Below are positions 32,627 to 41,835 of a stretch of 64,000 bases of DNA, piece after piece. The notes below the pieces were generated by a model. The model was not told the DNA's origin, did no database searches, and saw nothing but the letters and a program-made list of their open reading frames with translations. How positions within the stretch are numbered: the stretch's first letter is position 1; each line of letters starts with the position of its first letter. Origin of the DNA: a virus. The stretch covers positions 1-64,000 of the IMG/VR virus record IMGVR_UViG_3300042465_006702. One strand, given 5' to 3'. A program made the translations under genes and the position numbers.

Positions 32627-33317
32627 TTTCGTTTAATATTATTTCTTCTAATTTATATGGTAATAAAGAAAAATTCAATGGTTCTACTTTTGTAACATTT
32701 TTAACTATGTTTAAAAATTCAAACCAATTAAAATGATTTGTTTCACCACCAGGAATTATCTTTGTATTTTTTATATAATCAATTGTATATTTAAAAAAAT
32801 CTATATAAATTGATTTCATTGCATTTGCAGTACCAACCATAATATTATCATCAAATTTTTGATGACCTTGCCAATGATTTCCTGCTGCATATAGTAAATT
32901 GATATCTTTATTTGATTTTATAAAATCTATGAACATATCAACATTGTGTAACTCTATATCCATTCTTGCCTTTATAATAAAATCGTAATCCGATTTCAAT
33001 GCTTCCGAAAAAATGGTGATTGTTTGGAATCCACTAGTCACTGCATATGCTTGCTGCATTGCATGGTAGGATTGTGTTTCATATGTTGAATCGACTGGTA
33101 TTAAATCAATAAATTTATGTGGATTTGAGACTTTAATTTCTTTTGGTTGAAAATCTTCAATCAATCCATTTATATCAATAAAGTTTCTACCTCTATCTTC
33201 ACCATACCAAGTTTGAATAAACACATCTGCGTTTAATTCTTTAATTACTTTTTGCCATTGGTCTAATACTTTTTTGTATTTTCTAGGTTGACCATAAAAG
33301 CATATAGCTATTTTCAT
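32616..33317 (-). CDS. Glycosyltransferase-like protein
   Basis: This 233-residue protein starts MKIAICFYGQPRKYKK, has FIIKARMDIELHN as the acidic motif, and ends in a charged tail. GQPR openings and R-x-D-I motifs are typical of a glycosyltransferase-like group in capsule clusters. It resembles the gene at 29486-30163. It overlaps the GDPD-like gene by 4 bases. Confidence 0.55.
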   Translation of the reverse strand: MKIAICFYGQPRKYKKVLDQWQKVIKELNADVFIQTWYGEDRGRNFIDINGLIEDFQPKEIKVSNPHKFIDLIPVDSTYETQSYHAMQQAYAVTSGFQTITIFSEALKSDYDFIIKARMDIELHNVDMFIDFIKSNKDINLLYAAGNHWQGHQKFDDNIMVGTANAMKSIYIDFFKYTIDYIKNTKIIPGGETNHFNWFEFLNIVKNVTKVEPLNFSLLPYKLEEIILNENEK

Positions 33318-33754
33318 ATTAATTCTTTATATTTTAATATTTCATCCGTACAAATTCCGTAACAAACTGATAAATCGCCACCATACCCCCATTCAGGCAT
33401 ACAACATATTGAATCCTTTAATAATTCTTTTCCTGGATATACCCAAATCATACCATTTGATATTAGTGTATAATCATCATTTGCATGCCAAAAATATTTA
33501 ACATTATTCCATTTATTAAAACGTTCCAATGCCGCTGCGTTTTTGCAGTGTAACCACAACTTTGGATTAAAAAAATAATCACTATTTACTTTGTATTGTG
33601 GTTCATCGTGTCCCAAATACCATCCATCTGTTGTAAACCACACATCAACTTCAACATCATATCCTTCTTTAATAGCTTCTTCTATATAATCAGGATGATT
33701 TTCTCTACTTGGAATTCTACCATCAATATTTCCTCTATGTGATATTAATACCAT
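33314..33754 (-). CDS. Short PI-PLC/GDPD-fold protein
   Basis: This 146-residue protein begins MVLISHRGN (H6-R7-G8) and has VEVDVWFTTDGWYLGHDEP with E35-x-D37 and H49. These match the metal-binding HRG / ExD / H landmarks of glycerophosphodiester phosphodiesterases. It is much shorter than the usual ~240 residues, so the later barrel strands may be missing or replaced. It touches the phosphatase-nucleotidyltransferase gene. It could hydrolyse or transfer a phosphodiester-linked sugar substituent. Confidence 0.6.
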   Translation of the reverse strand: MVLISHRGNIDGRIPSRENHPDYIEEAIKEGYDVEVDVWFTTDGWYLGHDEPQYKVNSDYFFNPKLWLHCKNAAALERFNKWNNVKYFWHANDDYTLISNGMIWVYPGKELLKDSICCMPEWGYGGDLSVCYGICTDEILKYKELI

Positions 33755-35118
33755 TATTTATAATTTTCTAAATAATAATTTAAATCTTCAGGAGTTCCTA
33801 GTCCCCACATTTTATCAATATGAAATGGTTTTATTTTTTTACCATCTCCAATCGCTTCATTATAAACAGGACTAACATAAAATTCATTATTAGTTCTGAT
33901 ATTCTTTTCAATCATTTGCTCTGCATATTTAACATATTCACTTCCCTTTGCCCAATAATAGATTCCAACGATTGCTATATCAGAAATTGGATTCTTTTCT
34001 GCCAATTCGGTAGCATATCCGTTTTCATTCACTTTAGTAAATGACCATTTTGGATGTGTTGCTTTAAAAGTTAAAAACCCACCATCTACCTTTTGTTCAT
34101 TCATCTTATACATAAACTCATTTGAATCCCATTCTACAAATTGGTCAGAGTTTGCCATCAATAACGGAGAATCATTATCAATGTATTCTTTTGCCAATAG
34201 AGTTGTACACGCAGCTCCTTCGGTCAAACCATCTACTTCAACAATTTTACATCCAGGTGTAATTAAATTTAATAACGTATCCAAATTATACTTTGCTCTA
34301 TGTTCCTTTTGAACCACATAAATATAATTTGCCTCTATGTTAAGATTTTCAATAACCAACTGAATCATTGGTTTTCCTTTTACATCAATTAACGGTTTAG
34401 GAAATGTATATCCTGCTTGCTGAAATCTATTTCCTGCTCCTGCCATTGGGATAAGTATGTTTAACTTACCACCCTGCCATTTTGGTGTATTCATATTTTC
34501 TTTTGTTTTTTCTAATTTACTAATAATTTTTGATAATACCAAATCTAATGGATTATCTACTCTTAAAACATTTGCTCTACTTCTACTTGCGGCCAATAAG
34601 CCCGGTGGAGAATCTTCAACAATAAGCGTTTCTTCTGGTAACACACTCATCATACTCATTGCCTTCCAATACATTTCAGGATGCGGTTTAGAGTTCTTTA
34701 CATCCTCATTAGAAAGAATTAAATCCATATACTCAATTAATCCTATCTTCGATAATATTACCAATACAGACCTTCTAATTGAGTTTGAGCAACATGCTAA
34801 CTTATATCCTCTATTTCTTAATTCTTTAAATATTTCAATTAACCTATTATCGGATTTTAAATGTGTTATGGCTTCAATTGTTAGCTGTTGTTTTCTACTC
34901 CAAATTTGTTCGTAAAATTCAGTAGATAATCCTTTATTCTTTGTAAGTAATTCTAATTTTTGTGTTGTTTTTAAACCATCGTATGTAGAAAGATGTTCCG
35001 CTTCTGTTATAACGTATTTAACATCTATTTCTTTTAATGCTTCATTAAAAGTTTCGTAGTGTATTTGCTTTGCCTCTACCAATACACCGTCCATATCAAA
35101 AATTATCAATTTAATCAT
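33754..35118 (-). CDS. HAD phosphatase - sugar nucleotidyltransferase fusion
   Basis: This 454-residue two-domain enzyme has residues 1-205 as a HAD-IA phosphatase: FDMDGV with D8 and D10, then CSNS, KPHPEMY with K144, and VEDSPPG. Residues 218-454 are an NTP_transferase domain: PMAGAGNRF at 224-232, FPKPLIDVKGKPM, and an acidic DQF site. The fusion would dephosphorylate a bisphosphorylated sugar and then activate the monophosphate to an NDP-sugar. It lies directly after a kinase-aldolase gene, with 4-base overlap, suggesting a four-step pathway. Confidence 0.8.
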   Translation of the reverse strand: MIKLIIFDMDGVLVEAKQIHYETFNEALKEIDVKYVITEAEHLSTYDGLKTTQKLELLTKNKGLSTEFYEQIWSRKQQLTIEAITHLKSDNRLIEIFKELRNRGYKLACCSNSIRRSVLVILSKIGLIEYMDLILSNEDVKNSKPHPEMYWKAMSMMSVLPEETLIVEDSPPGLLAASRSRANVLRVDNPLDLVLSKIISKLEKTKENMNTPKWQGGKLNILIPMAGAGNRFQQAGYTFPKPLIDVKGKPMIQLVIENLNIEANYIYVVQKEHRAKYNLDTLLNLITPGCKIVEVDGLTEGAACTTLLAKEYIDNDSPLLMANSDQFVEWDSNEFMYKMNEQKVDGGFLTFKATHPKWSFTKVNENGYATELAEKNPISDIAIVGIYYWAKGSEYVKYAEQMIEKNIRTNNEFYVSPVYNEAIGDGKKIKPFHIDKMWGLGTPEDLNYYLENYK

Positions 35119-36539
35119 AACCTATATTTTTCTGCCTCTATACTTTTTAAATATTGAATATCTTCTTTTTCTAATTGTTTTATTTTTCCTATCTTATTTC
35201 CAAAATAGTTTATGTAATTATTTGCAGCAATGGTTTCATCATCTGATAGAACAACGGAATCGGGCCAACTATAAATTTCTAATTGATTTTTATTTACCCA
35301 ATCAATTGAAAATTCTTCAAAATTTTTTATATTTTCTTTTAAATAATCTTTTACTTTTTTATTAATTAATGTAATATAATAAATTGTATCATAACAATCA
35401 TCCAATGATACAATCAATCCGTGATTTTCTAAAAAAATAATATTTTTTAAATTTTCTGTTGTTAAAATTTTTTTTGTTAATTCGTATCCAGGGTTATAAT
35501 ATTGAATAAAGTCATATTCAAAAATACCATTAAATAATTTATCAATCAATTCCTTTGAATTTTCTAAACAAAGAACACAATTCAAATAAATTGGATGAAG
35601 ATGAAATACATATTTTTTAAATATGGTGTGAAATCCTGTTTCCATTGATGGTTTTTTGTATATAGAATTTTTAGTTGAATCTACTAAATAATTATGCAAT
35701 TCCGTTTCACTATCAATTTTATTAATATTAAAATTTTTATAGTTTATTATAGAATACCCATCGGAATATGAAACGTTTTTTATTTTTTCTCCACTTGCTT
35801 TTATAACTAATTTATCAAATAATTTTACTGATATATTTCCACCTTTTGATTGTACTAATGGTAAGCTATCACCAATAGTTTTATTTATCCATTCAAATTG
35901 ATATAATTCTTTGTGTAATTTTTTTATGAAATCAAATAGTAAATAATCAACATCCTTTTTACATTGTATTTCTATATCAGAACCTCTTTTTATTTTTATA
36001 ATAACATCTGCTTTTTCTAATTGAACTGATTTTATATTTTCCGAATCTTTTTTTCTCCTTTCAATTAAATCAATTACATCATCCTTTTTATATCCTCTTT
36101 CTCCGGTATCTCTTTTTATTTTTAAATCTATTCTAAAATCTTCTTCTATATCAATGTATATTTTAAGGTCTGATAGGGTTTCTGAACCTATTGTATAGAA
36201 TGCGTGCAATCCTTCATTTATGATATATTTGTTTGGGTGAATTGTAAGTATATCACCGAACTTTCCTGTAGTGTGGTTATATTTTTTTCTTAATACCTTT
36301 ACACCTTCTCTTAAACTTAATAATTGCAAATCACCAAGTTTTAAATTATTAGCATCAGGATTTAAATGTGTAAATATTTCCCAATTAGTATCCCCTCTTT
36401 CCCACTTATGTAAATCATCACCGGATATTAACGTACAATTTTCATACCCATAGTATAATCGAATAAAATTTGATATTGTTGATTTGCCTGATCCTGAATC
36501 TCCTGCAATACTGATTATGTAGGGTTTATCTTTTACCAT
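35115..36539 (-). CDS. P-loop kinase - class II aldolase fusion
   Basis: The start is set at the ATG at 36539 (MVKDKPYIISIAGDSGSG), which leaves a 14-base overlap; the longer frame overlaps by 62. This 474-residue protein has Walker A GDSGSGKST at 13-21, like uridine kinase/phosphoribulokinase. The later half is class II aldolase/adducin-like: KGGNISVKL, HLHPIYLN (metal His pair) and LENHGLIVS. A sugar or short-chain polyol would be phosphorylated and cleaved or joined by the second domain. Its substrate is unknown. It is flanked by the fused nucleotidyltransferase and a glycosyltransferase. Confidence 0.78.
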   Translation of the reverse strand: MVKDKPYIISIAGDSGSGKSTISNFIRLYYGYENCTLISGDDLHKWERGDTNWEIFTHLNPDANNLKLGDLQLLSLREGVKVLRKKYNHTTGKFGDILTIHPNKYIINEGLHAFYTIGSETLSDLKIYIDIEEDFRIDLKIKRDTGERGYKKDDVIDLIERRKKDSENIKSVQLEKADVIIKIKRGSDIEIQCKKDVDYLLFDFIKKLHKELYQFEWINKTIGDSLPLVQSKGGNISVKLFDKLVIKASGEKIKNVSYSDGYSIINYKNFNINKIDSETELHNYLVDSTKNSIYKKPSMETGFHTIFKKYVFHLHPIYLNCVLCLENSKELIDKLFNGIFEYDFIQYYNPGYELTKKILTTENLKNIIFLENHGLIVSLDDCYDTIYYITLINKKVKDYLKENIKNFEEFSIDWVNKNQLEIYSWPDSVVLSDDETIAANNYINYFGNKIGKIKQLEKEDIQYLKSIEAEKYRL

Positions 36540-37269
36540 ATTTTTCCCAATCGTTGTGCATGAATAAACCATAAGCTTGTCCAACATTATAATTTTGCTG
36601 TGCCCACCACTTACTGATGTTTCCTTCTAAACCAATACCCTCGCCCGCAAATGGTCTAACAACATCCAAATAAAATTGTTTCTTATAAAGACATGGGTTG
36701 TTTGTCCAATTACCATATCTAGATGTTGTATAAAACATTTCTTCCGTCTTTTTTATTTTATCAGGAAAATCCACAGATGGGTCACACCAATGAATTGAAT
36801 CTAATAAATGTGGTGATGTGCATCCGATTTCCTCATCATAATAAGTTAGTTCTTTTCCAATGTGTCTAAAAGAAAAATGTGGATATCCTGGATTTTCTCT
36901 ATGTCTTAATCTTACCACATCTAACCCATTTTCTATTGCCTCAATACTTCTTTTGAGTGTCCAATGAGTTACTTCCTTATTTTCTATTAAATTCCAATCA
37001 TGCTCCAATACTAGAACGTATTCCGATTGTGCATTTTCTGTTAATTTAATAAATGCTTTACCTATTCCAATATTAGAATTCATTCCTATAACATCTAATC
37101 CAAAATGTTTTGCAATTTGATAATCTTGCTCATTAAATTCTTGAAATAGAATTGTAACATCATTTACCATATCAAATAATCCATTTTCGTAATATGTGGT
37201 TAAAGTATCTACTAATACTTGTCCACTATGCCAGGATAATATTCCTATACTAATTGGTAGTTTTTCCAT
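36526..37269 (-). CDS. GT-A family 2-like glycosyltransferase
   Basis: This 247-residue protein starts LPISIGILSWHSGQVL, has YVLVLEHDWNLI as the acidic motif, and LRHRENPGYPHF before a Trp-rich C-terminus. Its GT2-like core lacks membrane segments. It lies 3 bases from the epimerase gene. Sugar and acceptor are not predictable. Confidence 0.68.
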   Translation of the reverse strand: MEKLPISIGILSWHSGQVLVDTLTTYYENGLFDMVNDVTILFQEFNEQDYQIAKHFGLDVIGMNSNIGIGKAFIKLTENAQSEYVLVLEHDWNLIENKEVTHWTLKRSIEAIENGLDVVRLRHRENPGYPHFSFRHIGKELTYYDEEIGCTSPHLLDSIHWCDPSVDFPDKIKKTEEMFYTTSRYGNWTNNPCLYKKQFYLDVVRPFAGEGIGLEGNISKWWAQQNYNVGQAYGLFMHNDWEKYGKR

Positions 37270-37272
37270 AAT

Positions 37273-38265
37273 TTATTTTTTCCAAAATGAATAAATTCCT
37301 TTTTCTAATTCGTAGTTTTCCCAAACAAATCTTTTTCTATTTGGTTGTTTTTGTGCCCATTCCCACATTTTACTTAAGCCATCTTTTAATGATGTTTTAT
37401 GTTCAAATCCTAAAATATCTACCGATTTTTGATGCGTTGGTATTGAATTTTTTACTTCATGTCTGCCTTCTTTGTAAACAACCTCACCATTAGTAATAAC
37501 TTCCATCAATACTTTGTTTGCATCATTAATGCTCCACTCTTCAACACCTCCCAAATTAATAATTTCTTTTGAAGCGTTTGGTTTTACTGCTGCGTTCCAA
37601 AGTGGTTCAAGTATATCATCAATATAACTAAATGCTCTTTTTTGCTCACCATCACCAAAAATTGTCATTGGTTCTCCGTTCATATATTGGTACATCCAAA
37701 TACCTAATACATTACGATATCTATCCCAAATATTCTGTTTAATACCATAAACATTGTGTGGTCGTATAATACACCAATCAAGTCCGTGCTGTTCTCCTGC
37801 AATTTGTATATCCATTTCACATGCATATTTTGCCACACCATATGGGTCGATTGGTTTCGGTACTTGTGTTTCATCAAAAATACCATAATCACCATGCCCA
37901 TATACTGCTAAAGTTGATGTAAATACCAATCTTTTTACATTATACTTTATACAATTGTTTATGATTCTTGCAGTTGCCACTAAATTATTCTCATAATTAT
38001 GTTGTCTGATAAATGGTGATAATCCTTCTGCTGCATATGCAGCAAAGTGAAATACATAATCAAATCTATGAACATCAAATGCATTTTCAATTGGATGTTC
38101 AACTAAATTTTGTTGCCAAAATATTACTTTAGGGTTTACATTTTCTCTATATCCACCACTCAAATCATCAATACCAACTACTTCAACATCAGGTTGGTTT
38201 TCGATAATCCAATCGGCCAATCTACTACCCAATAGACCCGCTACTCCTGTTATTAAAACTTTCAT
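37273..38265 (-). CDS. NAD-dependent sugar epimerase/dehydratase (SDR extended)
   Basis: This 330-residue protein has the Rossmann start VLITGVAGLLGSRL with G7-x2-G10-x2-G13. TSTLAVYGHGDYG and DPYGVAKYACE follow, with the catalytic Y-x3-K. IFGDGEQKRAFSYIDD is a typical substrate-loop motif. It is GalE/RfbB-like in layout. It could interconvert UDP- or GDP-sugars, including a heptose, for the neighbouring transferases. It overlaps the next gene by 41 bases. Confidence 0.85.
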   Translation of the reverse strand: MKVLITGVAGLLGSRLADWIIENQPDVEVVGIDDLSGGYRENVNPKVIFWQQNLVEHPIENAFDVHRFDYVFHFAAYAAEGLSPFIRQHNYENNLVATARIINNCIKYNVKRLVFTSTLAVYGHGDYGIFDETQVPKPIDPYGVAKYACEMDIQIAGEQHGLDWCIIRPHNVYGIKQNIWDRYRNVLGIWMYQYMNGEPMTIFGDGEQKRAFSYIDDILEPLWNAAVKPNASKEIINLGGVEEWSINDANKVLMEVITNGEVVYKEGRHEVKNSIPTHQKSVDILGFEHKTSLKDGLSKMWEWAQKQPNRKRFVWENYELEKGIYSFWKK

Positions 38266-39112
38266 ATTCTTTTATTAATTTATCCACCACTTGAACCTGT
38301 GTGTAATTGTTTATAACTTTTTGCATCCCATTATATGCAATTCTTTCTCTTTCTAATTCGTTTTCATTATAATAGTTTATTTTCTCAATACAATCGAACA
38401 TATCGTTGTACAAAACTATTTCTTCACCTTCTACGAACAATTCATTTAATTTTGCTTCTTCCGGCAAACGGTCTGTTATAACCAATTTACCACATGCCAT
38501 TCCTTCAAATAATCTTCTCGTTACCTCACCATATCTACTATTTTGAATTACCAGTAAACCACTATTCAAAAATTCCGTATGCTCTTTTGCATCCATTCCA
38601 TTACGATTTCCAATAACTCCTTCTGCCCAATTTGTAAGATAATCTAAAAATTGTGAATTACCCGGTCCTCTACTCGTAACTCCAACATATTTTGGTTCTA
38701 CATTCATTGGGAATTGAACTGCGGTATCTGCCCAATGTGTTATCCATTCTGCATTTATTCCTCTTCTTTTGTATTCTTCACAAGCATTTGCTGCGGGTGT
38801 GATTGTGTAATGAAATCTATTTGCTTTTGGATAATTTATTTCAAAATTTTGTGGGTCATCTCCACTCTCTTGTATCCAAAATGCCGGAACTAAATCTTTA
38901 TTCAAATATTCCGAATCAAATCTACCCCAATCCATAAACAATACAATATCAGTTTGTGGTTTAGAATCTATCCAATTTTTTAAATCAGTATCATTTGTTT
39001 TTATTATATCAACTTGCCAATCTCTTTTTTTAAATTCATTTATCAAAGACATTGGTGTAGACCATTGTTCTCCATCTTTGTAATCGTATATGAATGTTAT
39101 TTTATTTTGCAT
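38225..39112 (-). CDS. GT-B-like glycosyltransferase
   Basis: This 295-residue protein has a C-terminal donor-binding region NSRYGEVTRRLFEGMACGKLVITDRLPE, with the E-x7-E-type GT-B helix and a following loop. The N-terminal half is Rossmann-like (ITFIYDYKDGEQW). The layout is CgeB-like/Glyco_trans_1_2. It overlaps the epimerase by 41 bases and the FHTK-type gene by 11. Confidence 0.72.
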   Translation of the reverse strand: MQNKITFIYDYKDGEQWSTPMSLINEFKKRDWQVDIIKTNDTDLKNWIDSKPQTDIVLFMDWGRFDSEYLNKDLVPAFWIQESGDDPQNFEINYPKANRFHYTITPAANACEEYKRRGINAEWITHWADTAVQFPMNVEPKYVGVTSRGPGNSQFLDYLTNWAEGVIGNRNGMDAKEHTEFLNSGLLVIQNSRYGEVTRRLFEGMACGKLVITDRLPEEAKLNELFVEGEEIVLYNDMFDCIEKINYYNENELERERIAYNGMQKVINNYTQVQVVDKLIKEYESFNNRSSGSIG

Positions 39113-39761
39113 ATTCTTCTCTTTTGAAATTTATTTCATAGTGATTTATATCCTTTACATCATATGGAGAAAATGGATTAAACTCTTTACCACTTTGTAT
39201 ATATTTAGTTTCTGCAGCAGCTCTATTTAACTTTAGACCTTCTAAATTTATACTTTTTATATAATTTCCCTTACCCCACCAAAAATTACCAGAATATAAT
39301 TTACAATTTCCAACATAACTATATAAAACACCATATGTATTAAATTCTGTTTTTTCAAATATTTTAAATACATTTTTTACTTTCTCTATATTAAAATAAT
39401 TCATCAATCCTCTCCATGATTTTATGTTTTGATATAACGAATCATGTTGTTTGGATGCACCCTTTGTGTGAAAGTAAAAAATATAATCATCATCTAAAAA
39501 ATTATTTTTATCTTCTTCTATTAAATCCAAAGTTGTAAATTCATTTCCTTTGCAACGAATATCTCTAATTTTATAATTTGCTTTATTAAAAGCATAAATT
39601 TTTTCAATTACATTTTTTGAAGATATGTTTTCATTGGCTATTGAAATTCCAATATTTAACTTAAATGGAAAATCAAAATGTTTTTGTATTAAACCAATTT
39701 GTTCATCTATAATAGATTCAACACCTTCAATTGCGTATATGTGATAATAAACGTGTACCAT
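39102..39761 (-). CDS. Glycosyltransferase-like protein (FHTK type), paralogue of the 31.4-32.0 kb gene
   Basis: This 219-residue protein contains YFHTKGASKQHD, SWRGLMNYF, LYSGNFWWGKGNYIKSI. These align in order with the gene at 31384-32049. The paired copies in one block suggest duplication and use on different acceptors. Its catalytic activity is inferred. Confidence 0.6.
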   Translation of the reverse strand: MVHVYYHIYAIEGVESIIDEQIGLIQKHFDFPFKLNIGISIANENISSKNVIEKIYAFNKANYKIRDIRCKGNEFTTLDLIEEDKNNFLDDDYIFYFHTKGASKQHDSLYQNIKSWRGLMNYFNIEKVKNVFKIFEKTEFNTYGVLYSYVGNCKLYSGNFWWGKGNYIKSINLEGLKLNRAAAETKYIQSGKEFNPFSPYDVKDINHYEINFKREEYAK

Positions 39762-40387
39762 TATAAAGTATCGTAATAATTGTTTTGTTTTTCTTGTCTA
39801 TCTATCGTTTTGGGATGTCGTATACAATAAACTTCTTCTGCTGGAAAAGATGTGTAGTTTTGAAATCCAACAATTCTTTCGTGCACCTTTCCACTCCATC
39901 CAATTTTGTTGTGGTCATTTTTATATAAACGGGTTTGAACATCTGGAAAATTTACCCAGCCCTTTTCGTTTACATTCCATCCCCACTTTTGAATGTGAGC
40001 TTCTGTCAATCCTTCGACTGTGTTGATACGTGGGACTACGATAAGGTCTTTATCCGTATTGTTATCTAAAATGTCTTCCAAATTTACAATAAGATTTGGG
40101 TCTAAATACTCATCTGCATCTAATTGAAATATCCACTCACCTTTACATTGTGAGTTTAGTAGATTTTTCCATTGTGCAAAATCGTTATCAAATTCCGATT
40201 CTATTAAGGTTATTTTATCGGCGTTTGCTTGGAGTTCCAAATACTCCACCATTTCGGTAGGTGATTTTGGTGTATCTAAAAGTACAACTATTTCTGAATT
40301 TTCACCTTTGTAGTTTAATAGTTGTGTAACTAATCTTATAATTTCTTCGTGTTCATTACAAGCCGTTATTGCGTAACTTAATTTCAT
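39761..40387 (-). CDS. GT2-family glycosyltransferase, short
   Basis: This 208-residue protein has MKLSYAITACNEHEEI, IVVLLDTP and IFQLDADEYLDP (D-A-D, residues 90-92). These are the nucleotide-sugar and metal sites of GT2. It is small but complete in the donor domain. It touches the neighbouring gene by one base. The product may glycosylate the 41.8-44.5 kb enzyme acceptor, but this is not testable here. Confidence 0.78.
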   Translation of the reverse strand: MKLSYAITACNEHEEIIRLVTQLLNYKGENSEIVVLLDTPKSPTEMVEYLELQANADKITLIESEFDNDFAQWKNLLNSQCKGEWIFQLDADEYLDPNLIVNLEDILDNNTDKDLIVVPRINTVEGLTEAHIQKWGWNVNEKGWVNFPDVQTRLYKNDHNKIGWSGKVHERIVGFQNYTSFPAEEVYCIRHPKTIDRQEKQNNYYDTL

Positions 40388-40388
40388 A

Positions 40389-40691
40389 TTATTCTTTTAT
40401 ATCTTTATTTCCACCATTTGTATAACTCCATGCAGAACCGCTTGGGTATCCATATGTAGTTGATGTTGATGGATTGTATGTTGTAATAAATCCGGTAGTA
40501 TAAGGTGATGTTGTAATTGTTCCGTTTGGAGTTCCCCACCCATCTACACCAATTGGGGTTCCTATCTTTGGTTCATCACTAACTTCTGCTAATTTTTCTT
40601 TTAAGTGGTCCCATTGTTTCGGTGTTATGTTAAATTCATGTACACCTTCTGTAAATCCCCTTAACCAAATAACAAATTCTTTTGATGTCAT
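40389..40691 (-). CDS. Conserved phage-type small protein
   Basis: This 100-residue protein has an N-terminal module KEFVIWLRGFTEGVHEFNITPKQWDHLKEKL that recurs in many phages of different groups, where its role is unknown. The rest is Gly/Ser/Thr/Tyr-rich low-complexity sequence. It lies between the glycosyltransferase block and an SGNH gene. Confidence 0.65.
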   Translation of the reverse strand: MTSKEFVIWLRGFTEGVHEFNITPKQWDHLKEKLAEVSDEPKIGTPIGVDGWGTPNGTITTSPYTTGFITTYNPSTSTTYGYPSGSAWSYTNGGNKDIKE

Positions 40692-40693
40692 AA

Positions 40694-41353
40694 CTATTTA
40701 TTTAAATACTCTATAATTTCATCTGCCAACTCTCTATGTCCAACTTCACCATAATGACCATCTTTAACAATTCCATCCGATTCAACTGACATATCGGTTC
40801 TTGTTCTGATTGGTATATCGACATTAATATTGTGTTTTCCACCGAAAGTAGAATCGCACCAAGTCCAAAACACAACTTTAACTCCTTTTAATTTTGCCCA
40901 CTCTTTTATAAAAAATCCCCAATCATTGATTTCATCACTATAAAAATCACTAAATTCATACCTGTTAAGTATTATATGTTCGGCAACTTCTTTTGTTACA
41001 CAGGTACCATCAACACATGCCTCTTCAATTCCACCATGCCACCCTGCTGCCCATATCTGTTGCCACATCCTAGTTTTATCTGGTCTTTGTTTAGCTAATC
41101 TATATCGCATGACCGGCGACCATCCAATTATAAGGATATCTCCAGACTGTATTTCTTTTTGGTATTTTAAAAAATCTGCAAATATTTGATTACAGGAAGA
41201 ACCTGCAACACCTTTATTTTCAGAAAGCATACTATATTCTTCTGCTACAAATTTACAATAATCTTTTGATTCTCTACCCAACCATTCCGTATATGGTCCA
41301 TCACCACTAATAGGCGCAGTCATTGAATCTCCAAATGCCCAAACAGTATTCAT
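40694..41353 (-). CDS. SGNH/GDSL-type hydrolase
   Basis: This 219-residue protein starts MNTVWAFGDSMTA with GDSM at 8-11. It has a GVAGSSCNQIF Gly/Asn block and ends with KDGHYGEVGH (D198-x-H200). The VVFWTWCDSTF strand precedes the last block. It lies 8 bases from the next gene. Cytoplasmic; substrate unknown. Confidence 0.72.
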   Translation of the reverse strand: MNTVWAFGDSMTAPISGDGPYTEWLGRESKDYCKFVAEEYSMLSENKGVAGSSCNQIFADFLKYQKEIQSGDILIIGWSPVMRYRLAKQRPDKTRMWQQIWAAGWHGGIEEACVDGTCVTKEVAEHIILNRYEFSDFYSDEINDWGFFIKEWAKLKGVKVVFWTWCDSTFGGKHNINVDIPIRTRTDMSVESDGIVKDGHYGEVGHRELADEIIEYLNK

Positions 41354-41361
41354 AATTTTTA

Positions 41362-41835
41362 TTATACATTTCTTTTTTGTGATTTCGTATCTATTCCGAT
41401 TACATTTTTATTTTTTGGAGTAATTTCGTTTACATCCATAGTTAATTCAATCACTTTTTTTAATCCGGTTATTTTATATGTTCTGTAAGAATCATTTGTA
41501 ATTCCTGGCATTTTACTTATTGTTTTTTCGTAAATTTGTTTTGCATTTCCTCTCATTTGTAATCGTTCAGTTTCCTCATTTACAAATTTACCAAAAAATC
41601 GTTTAATCAAATTTGGATTTACATTTGATACTTTTATACAATGGATTATATCTTTAGCTCTTGATACAAAAAGTGTAAAAACAATTGGAGCGGTTGTTTC
41701 CGTAAACCTTCCTTTATCTCCATCCACATATTCATATTCTTTTATAAGATAGAATTTACCCCTAGTCATTTTATTAGGAGCAATGTTATTTCTATCATCT
41801 ACAAATTTACGATATATTGGATTAAAATTGCTCAT
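41362..41835 (-). CDS. Conserved phage-type hypothetical protein
   Basis: This 157-residue protein carries the stretches MTRGKFYLIKEYEYVDG, APIVFTLFVSRAKDIIHCIKV, and SNVNPNLIKRFFGKF, which recur in T4-like marine phages with no assigned role. The C-terminal VIGIDTKSQKRNV is basic. It is linked to a GT4 gene by a shared base. I do not give it a function. Confidence 0.55.
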   Translation of the reverse strand: MSNFNPIYRKFVDDRNNIAPNKMTRGKFYLIKEYEYVDGDKGRFTETTAPIVFTLFVSRAKDIIHCIKVSNVNPNLIKRFFGKFVNEETERLQMRGNAKQIYEKTISKMPGITNDSYRTYKITGLKKVIELTMDVNEITPKNKNVIGIDTKSQKRNV

